Assembly (NCBI GenBank): GCA_022560025.1
Contig: JAFISE010000157.1
Location: forward strand, 1 to 64,000
Direction: 5' to 3'
Source of the DNA: Stagonosporopsis chrysanthemi
Taxonomy: Eukaryota; Ascomycota; Dothideomycetes; Pleosporales; Didymellaceae
Length of the DNA stretch: 64,000 bases
The notes under the pieces are model-generated. The model ran no database searches and was not told the origin of the DNA. It worked only from the letters and a program-made list of their open reading frames with translations. Position 1 is the stretch's first letter; every line of letters begins with the position of its first letter. Below are positions 48,551 through 59,299 of this stretch, piece after piece. The position numbers and the translations under genes were made by a program.

Positions 48551-49036
48551 AAAGTAATTAGCTTGCTTATATTATATAAAGTAGAAGAATTATATATTTA
48601 ACTTCTAAAAAAAACAGAAAGAAAAGATTAAATACTTATTTTAAAGACTTATTAGTCTATATTAATAGTAATAGTAATAAATAACTTTTAATTTTAGAAA
48701 ACAGCTTATTACTAGTTCTATTATTTTACAGGCACTATAGTAGATAGTTAGCTTAATACAAGTAGAGAAGATATTGCGATACTATCTCTTAATTATAGTA
48801 CAAAAGCACCTTGTTATAATTACTATTAGAGTAGCTCTACAGAATTATCTAGAGTGTTGCTACTGCTAAAGTTGCGCTTTACGTCTGTTTGGCACAAAGT
48901 CGGCTAGTTAGGAGATATCTATCTGTTTATACTCCGTAACATGCCCCACTTTCTTAGTGTGTAAGGTTCCTTGTGATCTTAACAACCTTCTAGCCTGCTT
49001 CATCCAGCCCAATTTGCCCACAAACTCTTGTTCCAA
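48551..49036 (+). promoter_or_regulatory. Border of the RIP block and upstream region of isocyanide synthase gene 1
   Basis: AT-rich RIP DNA ends at about 48880 and normal composition begins only ~150 nt before the ATG at 49037. The promoter is therefore short or partly built from transposon DNA. No clear TATA box; pyrimidine-rich tracts precede the ATG. Confidence 0.4.
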
Positions 49037-50306
49037 ATGGCTAGCAACAATTCATTGCAGGTTGACGCGATTCTCGCTATTTTTCGTCGCTTCTCTCGTC
49101 TTGAAGAACAAAGCCAGCCAAACAAGGCACGTGGCTATGATGCTACTGTCATTTCAAAGATCCAACTCAGTTTTGCATCCAAAAGTCCAATCCCCTTGCT
49201 CCTGCCTGCTGCCCCTTTCAAAAACTCTTGTGCGGACAAGGTCTTGGACACAAAGAACCCTGATTTTGGAGAAGAGTTGGGTTTGTCCAGGCTCAACCAT
49301 CTCTGCGATGAATTGACAAAGGTATATCCCTTTGGCGCAGAACTTACAATGGTATCTGATGGCCCGGTCTACAATGGTAAGCTATGCTTGGTCAAGACTG
49401 ACACCGTCTCCCTGATACCAACCATTCAGATCTACTCTGCATACCTGGCTCTGATTACTACGATTATGGTGTCCGGCTGCGCAAGATTGCCGCCGACAAA
49501 GGCTTCTCACGCATTCGATTCAGGCGTTTAGCGGATGTACTTGGACTAGCAGACGGCGACAGCCTGTCCAAGGACGAACATCTAGCACTAGCTGACACAT
49601 GCAGAACCGAGATGGAAGCGAGGTTCCTGCACAAAGACGCGCAAATCAAGGAAAAGATCCAAACCCACAAAGACACAAATCTGACCTACCAGGGTTATGT
49701 CAAGCTTGCCGATGAGGACTTGCGTTGGGGTCCGGATCTTGATCCACAGATCAGAGATGACAGGGAGAAGTACACCAAGGAGACCCAGAAGGTCGCAATC
49801 AGAATGACTGAGCGCTTACTCGTAAGTCTATCTGCTCAAGGGTTATCCAATTTCTTGTCTGAAATAACTTCTCCTAGGCTTATGAGGGAGCTTTAGAAGC
49901 GGCCTTTCCGAATCATATCAGGCTTTCTATTCACCGATCGACTGGAGAAGCCAAGATACCCATACCCTTGATACCACAACCTGAGGGCTTTGGGTTCCAG
50001 CCCTGGCACTGCTGTGTTGTGGTTACCGCTCAAGGGCGGTACCTGGCTGCTCATTCAAAGGACTATCGAGACAAGAAGAACTTCGAGGTCATAGAAAGAC
50101 ATGGAAGACCCTTTTTGATACGTGAAAGACATGACGACTTTAATTGGCCAGAACACATCAGACTACATCATACCTACGGAGGCAAAGTCGTGGTAGAAAA
50201 CGTTTCAACAGAAAAGACGGAACTGGATGCAGAATTCAAGCTAAAACTTGCCAACTTAGCTTTGAGGTTTGGGAGTGTGGAAGTGCGTGGGTTTCAAATT
50301 CAGTAG
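49037..50306 (+). CDS. Isocyanide synthase 1 (DIT1/PvcA family), three exons
   Basis: Exons 49037-49376, 49430-49821 and 49878-50306; introns of 53 and 56 nt, GT-AG; 386 aa, fully open. Family features are PIPLLLPAAPFKNS near the N-terminus, DFGEELGLSRLNHLCDEL, the VSDGPVYND motif split by the first intron, a middle region with SKDEHLAL, then LSIHRSTGEAKIPIPLIPQP and PWHCCVVV near the C-terminus. Members of this family (yeast Dit1, bacterial PvcA/IsnA, fungal isocyanide synthases) convert the amino group of an amino acid to an isocyanide using ribulose 5-phosphate. Substrate cannot be read from the sequence. No fused dioxygenase domain is present, unlike some fungal isocyanide synthases. It converges on the amidase gene, with 87 nt between the stops. 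Confidence 0.9.
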
Positions 50307-50393
50307 CAAACTCCAGCCATGCTCTACAGGTTCATCATTTGATGCACCGACTAATTAAGTATGTCAAACTATGCAGCTACTTGTCCCAACCGC

Positions 50394-52442
50394 CTATTTC
50401 TTTTGCAGTATCTCCCCGCCATGTACACTACTTGCTCCGACTGCTGAAGCTCTTAGTACGCCTCTCTGATGAAGCTTAGTGACCAAGTTCAACAGAATAG
50501 AATCGCATCCTTTGGCGACCATCAGGTTTATCGATACAGGCAAATATTCTACGTGATTTGTTATCGTGGAGTAATAAGATAACTGACCGACTATGTCGTG
50601 CTCGTTAGTACAATGGTCTAGACTAACCAGCTTGGTGCATGTACTCTACTTACTCGGGATAGTAATATCAGGAGTCTCTCCCATGACACTCCAATACTGG
50701 GTTGCAAAGCCAGAGGGCGGTGTAGGCGGGTTTTTGTACGTGCTTCTGTATTGCACGCTCATTGGAGTAAAGTAGGCCAAGACCGCGGAAGTACAAGTCT
50801 CGTCATCTTCCTTAAGGACGTTCTGATGGAACCAGTCCATGAATACGGTCTTGTTCCTTAGCGCATTGGTCCAGGCCGCTGGTGGCTGCGCATCTCCGAA
50901 TGCCCAGCGCACTAAGGGGACAGGGTTAACGGCGGGTAACCTTCCATCATGGTGGAGTCGATAGTCGGTGTAAAAGGGATCGCGCACTAGTTCTGTTTGG
51001 CGCTGGCTGATGATGGTGGTGTAGGAATTGCTCATCAATGACCCTAAATCCTCTGATGCAGACGGTGGTCGGGTCTCCTGCCAGGTTGCAGTTATGTTGA
51101 ACCAATCGGTCGTCACGTTGCCAAGCACACCTCTCAAACCATACCAGAAGTGGTCGAGAACCGCAATTGTCTCGTCCGTCAAGTTAACTGCCGGGTAATT
51201 TTCAATCAACAACTGAGTGGGAAGAGAGTCATGAGATCTGTTGCGAGGCAGCGCGTAGAGTGCAGTAGCGGCATCGTGAAGAAGGAATGGATCCCTGGCA
51301 ATCAGCGCGGCAGTGTCCAGCTCCGGAGCTAGTGGTAGCGTGAACTGTAACGGCGCGGCGCCGTGTGACGGCCGTAAGCCATATACGCCGTTTACCCGAG
51401 CTGGACCGCGGATGCTCCCACCTGTATCCGACCCTAATGCGAAATCAAGCCATCGATATGAGGCTATACTCGACCCAGCTCCCGCGGATGAAAAGTTTGG
51501 ATCTTGATAGCCGTCCCCACGTGGGTTGAAGGGCGAGTGGTAGTCAACCCAGTCTGCCGTTGCGTATTCTCCGTTAGCAAATTGAGCAGTTTTTTGTTTG
51601 CCTACTATAATCGCCCCTGCGTCGAGCAGTCTTTGAACTGATGGTGCTGTTGCATTGCTAGGGGGATACAAGTTGTACCAAGCTCGATTCCCATTGCCAG
51701 TCTTGATGCCGGATATGTCAAAGATGTCCTTGACGCCCAGACGCATGCCATCAAGTGGTTTCATCGCTGTTGGTCTGTAGTAAAGCCGAGATGGGACTGC
51801 GATCGTAAGACCATGTCCCGGTATATGCGCCGGAAGAACTGAATGCTTGCCAGCACTGTCGGTGTACACAGACTCGATAAAGGACTCTTGATGATCGGAA
51901 AAAAGCCGATATGCCCGGTGAATGCTACCTTGAGATGACAGGAAATAGGGGCCTTCGGGAAGGGTCTCATTCAGCTTTTTGGAAGGGAAAAGAACAAATC
52001 TTTTGCCCTCAGATTGTTCAGAAACAGCTTGAGAACTTCCATTCATACTCTTTGTTGCTTGAAGGTACACCACTAGGTAATTATTAGTACGTAACACGGA
52101 TTGAAACCCATAGCTTCAGGGAAGCATACCATTTGCGAACCCTTCGCTCCACACATCATCAATCGTCCTGAAACGGGTGAAGTCTCGCTCTAGGCCGGCC
52201 TCTGAAAAGTCACCTGACTCGGTAGAAATCACGGTCAACGCCAAGAAAGATCCGGTAGCAAAGCGCTTTGCTCCGAGAAGCAGAGTTTTAGATTCATCCG
52301 GAAGAAACCCAACTGCATCTGGGGGAATCCAATAATCGATGTCGTCAAGACGTGCGGTGGCACCAGTGACATGTAGACCTCGCTGGCTTGACAAGGCAGC
52401 AGGCAATAGAAACATCCAACAAATTGCGAATAAAAAAGCCAT
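50394..52442 (-). CDS. Secreted amidase-signature enzyme (three exons)
   Basis: Exons in order of transcription: 52442-52130, 52072-50654 and 50590-50394; introns of 57 and 63 nt with GTATG/GTAAGT donors and CTAAT/CTAAC branch sites; 642 aa. A signal peptide (FLFAICWMFLLPAALSSQ) is followed by an N-terminal domain of ~140 aa, then the amidase domain. Visible catalytic elements are the Lys in GVKDIFDISG, the Ser region SSAGAGSSIASYRW and the nucleophile Ser in GSDTGGSIRGPA. The last exon gives the family's C-terminus (GQLSYYSTIT, EYLPVSINLMVAKGCDSILL). It hydrolyses an amide bond outside the cell or in the secretory path; the substrate is unknown. In this context an amide or formamide derived from the isocyanide product is a reasonable guess. 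Confidence 0.88.
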
Positions 52443-53520
52443 TCTTGAAGCGTAGGAAAATTGTAGAGAACCTGAAGCTGTGCATCTATCAATTTACTTA
52501 TTTGTTTGTTTCTCCTACCCCCTAAACCCCTACTGCTTGATTTGTTCAATAAATTCTCCTTTAGGCTTGTTAGTTCAATACTAGAAATGAATCACGGCGT
52601 ATAAACTAGTTAACGGAGGAATAAAAAAGTTAAGTTAATAAGCACAGAAGTACGACTAACGTTGCTAACGCTAAGCTTAGACACTTCTGTACCCCTGTTT
52701 ACTGTGTACGTGCGCGCAATCTGCAGAGTTTTACAATGTGTGCATTACCTTACTAAAATAGTTTTATTCTAATTATCTCTATAATAGTCTTGCTTTCTAA
52801 ATAGGTTTCTAAGAGAATCCTATAATTAATATAGGTAGACAAATATTAAGTTCTATTACTAGTTAAAAAGCTATTCTTAATCACTAAATCTTTAATCTTA
52901 TAATTTATTTATTTTATAAAAATAAAATAATAAAGCTTTATTAGTACTTTATTAAGGATTATATAAAGAAGTCTTAGTATTTTACTATTAGAATATTTTT
53001 AATTGTCTAATAGAACTATACAATCTACAGACAAGCTTATATATATAAGACTTAAGTATTAATTTTAAGTTAAAAAAAATTATTTAAAGCTTAGTACTTT
53101 TAGAATAACTATAAATTTTTTTTTTAAAATTAGAATTTAAACTAACTATAAATTTTTTTTTGCTATTTTTAATATTCTCTTAACTTTAGCTTAGTAATTT
53201 AGATTAGTTGTTTAATACATTTTATTTATAATAAAAATACTAAATCTTTATTATAAGAAAACTCTTAGAGTTGAAATATTTTAAATAGCTTAGAATATAG
53301 TTGAAATAATATTTCTATAAGTGTGTATATCTTAGTAGCTAGTTTCTTTTCACTTTACAAATTACAATTTATAAGTAGCTTTAAATGCTACTTTTTTTTA
53401 AAGTTATTAAGCTAATAGAACCTAGCTATAAAGAAGATATAATTATACTTAGTCTTAGTATATATTAAGATATAAGCTATAATAAGTTCTTGAACCTATT
53501 TCAATAGAACTGTATGCTAA
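52443..53520. other. Amidase promoter followed by ~1 kb of RIP-mutated AT-rich DNA
   Basis: 52443-52560 is normal-composition DNA upstream of the amidase gene. From about 52560 to 53520 the sequence is very AT-rich with no open frame. It replaces the expected 5' part of the DJ-1/PfpI gene to its right, so it contains either an insertion or the decayed gene start. I recognise no transposon family in it. Confidence 0.5.
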
Positions 53521-54004
53521 ACAACCTGCAGAATTAAAGTTGAAGCAGTCGATACTGCCAACTCACAATTTGGAAACGGCGCCAACGCTTGATGTTCTTA
53601 TAGTACCTGGCGGTCAAGGGACACGTGCATCAGATATAAAGGGTACCGTGGATTTTATCAACAAGGCATACCTTTCACTTCAGTACCTGATAACCGTCTG
53701 TACGGTCTCTGGACTCGCAGCCAGCGCTGGAGTTCTAGATGGAAAGAGGGCAACCACAAACAAGCTTTCTTGGGATGCTACGATTGCCTTGCGACGGGAA
53801 GTGAACTGAACACATAAAGCTCGTTGGGTACAAGACGGAAACATTCTGACCTCCTCAGGCATCAGCGCTGGAATTGACGTGACATTTGCATGGATGGAGA
53901 AGGTCTACAGCTCCAAGATAGCGAAGAAAATCGCGAACAGGATGGAGTACACCCGTGTGACAGATCCAACCAACGATTCCTTTGCAGACCTCTATAGTCC
54001 TTAG
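53520..54004 (+). pseudogene. DJ-1/PfpI-family, isocyanide hydratase-like gene, 5'-truncated with an internal stop
   Basis: The remaining ~160 codons match the C-terminal three quarters of an InhA-like DJ-1/PfpI protein: APTLDVLIVPGGQGTRA, the nucleophile elbow TVCTVSGLAASAGVLDGKRA, and after one in-frame TGA (53807-53809) DGNILTSSGISAGIDVTFAW and MEYTRVTDP. In this subfamily the Cys of the elbow is the catalytic nucleophile and hydrates an isocyanide to an N-formamide. Here the Cys is present, but the residue two after it is Val where Gly is usual. The first ~50 codons are missing or lost in AT-rich DNA. The stop at 54002-54004 overlaps the stop of the opposite-strand MFS gene. It is probably non-functional. 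Confidence 0.8.
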
Positions 54005-55438
54005 CTCAATTTTGCCCTTGACCTGTTTAGGGCAACTGATACGTAGGCCAAACAACCCGCCAACATGGTGATCCCTGCGAACAGTTGAGCATAGAGAAAG
54101 CTTCCGTTATTGAGTGCAACGAGTTGACCACCAATGGGTGGCCCCGTGAGACACGCGATGCTCACGAAGCCGAGAACCATGCCGACCTTGGTGCCCACCC
54201 TTGTAGGATCCGTCGACAAGTCACCGACTGCAGCTGGGAACAGGCTTTGGGTCGCATTCGCTGCGATGCCATAGATGACAGCCCATGCGAACTGTCCCTC
54301 AATGGACGATACACCTATCCAACCAAACAGTAAAATTCCACTGACACCAGCCGCAGGAATCAGTGTGTTCAGTATCCCAAAGTATCTATCCGCCAAGAGC
54401 GCTGGAATGACACGACCGAACAAACCGACACCGTTCATTACAACGATAGCAAGTAGTGATTGGGTTTGCGAGAATTCGAGTATTGTACGTCCGAATGTGC
54501 CAATCTAGTCTCATTAGTATATAGGCGTGCATCAGCTGCCATGACAGAAGGCAAGGAAGACTCACGTAAAAGTAAGCGAAATACAATCCCCACAGTGACA
54601 GGAATGAGCCAATGACGAATAGGTTGAAGGAACCTTCCTTGAGTGCTCTTGCATCGAAAAACGACCGTGGTTTGCGGACTGGAACACGTGTTTTCGTAAA
54701 GGCGAGGATGGCAGCAGCATTGAACGTTATAACGAAAGCCATAATGAAGACCGTCCATCGGAAGCCGTGGCGATCAAGACAAAAGTAGGCAATGAGTGGG
54801 AAAATCATACCACCCGTGGAAGAGCCACAGGTAGCTAGAGAAACGGCTAGCGCTCTATGTCTCTTGAAATATGTTGGGAGGATGGAAACGATCGGCGCGA
54901 ACAAAAAGCCGTGTCCTAGGCCACTGCAGAGGCCCTGTGAAAGAAACAACTGCCAGTAATCTGTCGAGATAGCTGTCATGAATGCCCCTAGCACCTGCAG
55001 TGTGCAGCCGAGAATGAGACAATGTCTGAGATATCCCATATCAACAGTCCTCCCGGAGAACACGCCGACGAAGTTGAGAAGAAACATCTGCATGCCTCCT
55101 ATCCATGCGATATCTGATGATGATCTCCCCAGTTGTTCGACGTAGTATTGCTGAAAAAAGCCGAAACTGAATGTGTTGTTAGAGCCGAATACTGTCGGTA
55201 GTGACGTTTCTGCAGCTGGTGTAACTCACGATGTAATATATCCCCAGCAGTTGAAGATAACCAAGTGGCCCATGATGACTTGCGTCCACGCCGAAAGACC
55301 TCCATCAGGAATATCGTATTGTGTAAGACCTACGTCTGGTACCGTTGGATTCCCCAGAGAACGGGATTCTTGCCTCTCAGTACCTGAAGGCTCGAGAACA
55401 ACCTCGGCTTGTTCGTGACGAGATAGATGGCTACCCAT
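54001..55438 (-). CDS. MFS transporter, monocarboxylate-porter (MCT) type (three exons)
   Basis: Exons in order of transcription: 55438-55230, 55166-54566 and 54504-54001; introns of 63 and 61 nt with GTGAGT donors; 437 aa, 12 predicted TM segments. An N-terminal cytoplasmic stretch ending DVGLTQYDIPDGGLSAW is the fungal MCT-type hallmark before TM1 (the first hydrophobic block spans the first intron: FNCWGYITS then FGFFQQYYVE). Other family segments are LGRSSSDIAWIGG, GLGHGFLFAPIVSILPTYF, a central loop with basic residues, and NGVGLFGRVIPALLADR at the start of the second half. All frames are open. In a metabolite cluster such transporters usually export the product or import a precursor. 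Its promoter is shared with isocyanide synthase 2. Confidence 0.88.
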
Positions 55439-56181
55439 CGTTGTGTATTATGTGCGACTTACTGCAGCTGGACCAGGCTGATCTATTCACACTGAAAAAG
55501 TGATCTAGGAAGTTCTCGACGAACTCTAAATTCCAGGCTTGGCTTGCAGTTCCGAATATGTTGAAAAGCTGCTGGGGGGTCCTGTAGAGACAAAACAAAA
55601 GTCTGAGTTGACGATGCCAACAAAAAAGAGGTCCAAAGGCTAAGACCTAGATGTGAACAGGAGGTAAAATTTGGTATCGGCATTCGGGCTTATTGACGGA
55701 CAAATGACAAGTACAGTGTTGGCACGCTTGACGACCCAGGTCGCATGCCGAGCCACTTTCCTCACGAACATAGCCACGTTTTGAAGTGTAGAAATAAGTA
55801 TTAGCAAGACTATCGTTAAAGAGATAAGTCTAGACTAACGTGCCTTGTATATCATGTACATAGCTTGACCAATAAATTAATTGAAATTGTCCGTAACGCT
55901 GACGCCGCGCCGGCTTATACATCGTAGGGGACGAAAATGCTCCGATTGAGAGTCTGGAACCACTCTCTGGGATATTATCTTTTCTAGGATTGGACTTGAG
56001 ATGACGAGTTATTCGGGCGGAAATGAATAGAGAAATATTAAGTAAATTTCCAGCTGTCTCTTAAATAGGTTCATGTTTCTATAACTAACCTTATTTCTGA
56101 CACATATATACTCCGGAGCACTTTTCACATTATCTTTCTGACCAAATTCACTTATTATATATTCTTATTTGTGCTTCAAAC
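55439..56181. promoter_or_regulatory. Shared divergent promoter of the MFS transporter and isocyanide synthase 2
   Basis: 743 nt between the two ATGs, normal composition on the left and more AT-rich on the right. A TATA-like ATATATAC lies at about 56104-56111, roughly 75 nt before the synthase ATG. A divergent arrangement suggests co-regulation of the two genes. No binding site of a known regulator was identified with confidence. Confidence 0.5.
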
Positions 56182-57610
56182 ATGTCTCCTTCGGCCATTA
56201 TCGACGCATCCGAGAAGCCGACCTTGATACCAACTTTCGTGGCCGAGCACGAATACGGCCTCAAACCCGCGTCGTTCTCGAACAACCACTTGTTAAAGGA
56301 CTTCTACAATGGATGGCCCGATAATTGGCAACCAAACGGCACTGGAGAAGTGAGAAATCAGCAGGATGTGCAAGTCAACGGGATAGTCACTGCAATCATG
56401 GATATCCTAGAGGGATTCAGCCTCCAACAGCACGGTAATGACGTTTTCATGGGAAATGAGGTCTTCTCGCCAAGGGTTCGCCATCACGTCTCCAAAAGTC
56501 AATGTATCCCCATGGTGTTACCAGCCTTTCCGGCCAAAAGTATCAATACCCAACACAAAGTTCTGGGAACCAGCCCTGATCTTGGCGAAGAACTTGCGTT
56601 GGATAGATTAAACGACATCTGTAATCAGATTGGTCAAATCTACAAGCCTGGTATTGTAGTTGTTATCGCAACTGATGGAGCTTGCTATAATGGTCAGTAC
56701 ATGATTACGAACTGAAAGACACTTGCTGACCATGAAAAAGATCTCACAGGCGTGACAAATGAAAGCCTTTGGGAATATGGAGCCACACTACGTAAGATGG
56801 TAACAGAGAAAGGCTATGACCGCATCGAGTTTGTCCGCATCATGAATCTGTTGGGGCTACATACGGATGAACACATCTCCAAAGAACAGTATTTTAGTTT
56901 ACTCGAACCTTCACGAGTGGAACTAATGTCCAGATACGGCGATTCTAATTTTGATGCAACTTATTGCATCAAGAACGACCCGGACTACAAGTCGACCTAT
57001 GATGGATATGCCAAGTTCCTGAAGATCGACCTAGCATTTGGCCCCTTCAAACAAAATATAGCCAGCGGAAAGAAGTGGAAGACCTTGGTACACGAGACGG
57101 CGAAAGCAATGATTGCTCGCGGCGTGGTATGAGACACTCCCCATTTCAATCGAGGCACTGTATGCTGATACAAAACTCTAGGCATTTGCAGCGCTCATCC
57201 GAGAAAAGTACCCCGATTGTGTGCGTTTGTCTATTCATCCCTCGACCGGTCTAACGAAGATATCAATGCCGCTAATACCTCAGCCCGACTCCTTCTCCAT
57301 GACACCGTGGCATTGTGCAGTAGCCGTAGATGTGCATGGGAAATTCACAACGGCACACGCAGGAGTCCTGCGGGAAACCCATGATCTCGTGCTTAAGAAT
57401 AGTAAGCCGTACTGCTTCCGCGAGCGATCTCCACTGTATTCATGGGATGCGAAAGTAGAATTCAGCCATCTTTACGGCGGAGGGTTAATTGTACACAATA
57501 CAACAGGTCAGACTATAGAGTCATTGTCTATTAGAGATTGTAAGAAGCTAGCTACCTTGTCTCTTTTGCAGAGAAATGTTGTTCTACAAGGATTCCAAGA
57601 TCTAGAATAA
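56182..57610 (+). CDS. Isocyanide synthase 2 (DIT1/PvcA family), three exons
   Basis: Exons 56182-56692, 56741-57126 and 57182-57610; introns of 48 and 55 nt, GT-AG; 441 aa, fully open. Compared with synthase 1 it has an N-terminal extension of ~55 aa. The core matches the family: IPMVLPAFPAKS, DLGEELALDRLNDICNQI, ATDGACYND, then LSIHPSTGLTKISMPLIPQP and PWHCAVAV. Both introns sit at the same codons and phases as in synthase 1 (phase 1 after the Asn of YND, phase 0 before AF/AY), and both last exons are 143 codons. The two are paralogues, but clearly diverged, so they may use different amino acids or one may modify the other's product. Confidence 0.9.
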
Positions 57611-57711
57611 ATCAAAGACTGTCTTTTGCTTAAGAAACTTCTTAAGATTAATAAAGAATTATAGAAAGAAAGTAGCTTATAAAGATAATTTTGATATGCT
57701 GATCCTACAAC

Positions 57712-58909
57712 ATTTTCGCGAATCACTGGTCTCTCAAATAGACCCCTCACCCCTCAGCAAGCCGAGCTTCGAGCGGATCCGAGGCTCAATCTTGTCAACG
57801 GTATCGATTTGACGAAACCAGTCTCTGAATTTTCGCAACTATTGAAGGAGAAGGTAGAAGATGCGGAAAGTATCACGCATGTTTTCTTCACCGGTACGAT
57901 CTTCTCACGACCTCGACTAAGCATGTAAGCTAAACTACAGTTTGCAGCATACATACCGAGTGGTGATTTCGAAAGCCTGAAGAAAATCAACACTGACCTG
58001 CTAAGAGTGGCCGTTGAAGCCGTTGAAGGGGTCTCAAGAAAACTCAAAACAATCAATCTCGAGACTGGAGGCTAAAGGGTAAGCTACCTCAATTTGTTCC
58101 TCTTCTCCGAACCCTCTGCATCGGCTATGGAGGGGTCTGCTAATAGCTTTCAAAGCTATAGTTTAGAATTCCCCAAAGAGGTGGGTGTCCATCCACCCCT
58201 CCGGGAGGACATGCCACGCATCCCCGAGCCGTTCGCAAGCAAGATCTTCTACTACACCCAATACGATCTCCTCACCGAACTGTCTAAAGGCAAGTCATGG
58301 ACCTTCTCAGAAATCTGTCCTGATGGCATTGTCGGGTTCACACCTACATCAAATGCGATGAACATGTCACAAGGCATAGGCTTATATCTTTCTATATACC
58401 GAGAGGTGCATGGCAAGGGTGCCGTTGTGCCATTCCCTGGCGAAGAGCATGGTTACCAATCTACCCACTCCGACACCTTCCAGGATGTGCTTGCGAAAAT
58501 GGAAATCTACGCTGCAGCACACATTGAGGAGTGCGGCAACGGCGGGGTTTTCAATGTCGCAGACGGACAGACAGTGACTTGGGCGCAAGTATGGCCTAAG
58601 CACGCTGCGCACTTTGGTCTCAAGGGCGCAGGCCCTAGGTCAAATACCATCTTGATGGAGCAGTTCGTTCAGAACAACCAGGAGACGTGGAAGGCAATTG
58701 CGAATAAGTACGGACTCAAGACCAGAGTGACAGAAGAGCAAAATTGGGGTCATGTACACTTCATGCTCGTGCAGTTTCACTTTGACAGGCAGTATGATTT
58801 GAGCCGGAGTCGAGAGGTCGGTTTCAAGGATGAGAGTGACACAGCAGAAGGATACTTGATATTCTGGGAGAGAATGAGGTCTGCGAGGATTCTGCCGCCC
58901 TTGCAGTAG
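57712..58909 (+). pseudogene. PRISE-like SDR reductase, 5'-truncated and frameshifted
   Basis: Coding matches start abruptly with SRITGLSNRPL and run through PRLNLVNGIDLT and THVFFT. A 54 nt intron (57894-57947) leads to AYIPSGDFESL and INLETGG, then an in-frame TAA at 58073-58075. A second intron (58079-58146) leads to the long open C-terminal part: FQSYSLEFPKEVGVHPPL, the YYTQYDLL active-site Tyr region, QSTHSDTFQD, NVADGQTVTWAQVWP and ENWGHVHF-like EEQNWGHVHF. The stop and the phase mismatch at the second intron are both explained by one extra T at 58073. The N-terminal Rossmann glycine motif is absent upstream. Relatives reduce enones or act as SDR tailoring enzymes in metabolite clusters. 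The gene appears recently broken. Confidence 0.78.
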
Positions 58910-59299
58910 ACACTTAGTTTCTTGGCAGAAAGGAAGTCATGAGAGCTTCCAGCTTGCACAAATTGCGTCAGCTAAAACTTATCGAGTCTTTGCTCTTAGC
59001 TTCTCCTTGGAACGTCGGTGATGCAATAATATAAGCCGATCACATGATGAGATAATGTAACCACGTGGCATAGATCACATGATATTCTATTGTAGCAGGC
59101 ACTGCCCAGTGTAGGCAAGTGCACTTACCTCTGAGCTGAGGGCTCCTGTAGACGAAAATCATAACATCACAACACAAGAACAGATAGTAATACAAGCGTT
59201 AACCCGCAGCACCTACTTGACACTGCATATGCAGTTACAGGTAACGTCTTCAAACCAGAATGCAGTCTAGGCTGATGCTGCTGCTTAGTTTTAAGGAAT
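58910..59299. other. Intergenic region at the right edge of the gene island
   Basis: About 390 nt without coding sequence, containing the 3' UTR of the reductase relic. Composition is normal up to about 59290, then AT-rich DNA starts. Confidence 0.5.

Noticed and set aside
23340..48880. Host protein-coding genes within the AT-rich block
   Set aside because: Apart from the aquaporin 3' end, all coding traces belong to transposons or unidentified RIP-altered relics; no intact host gene frame is left.
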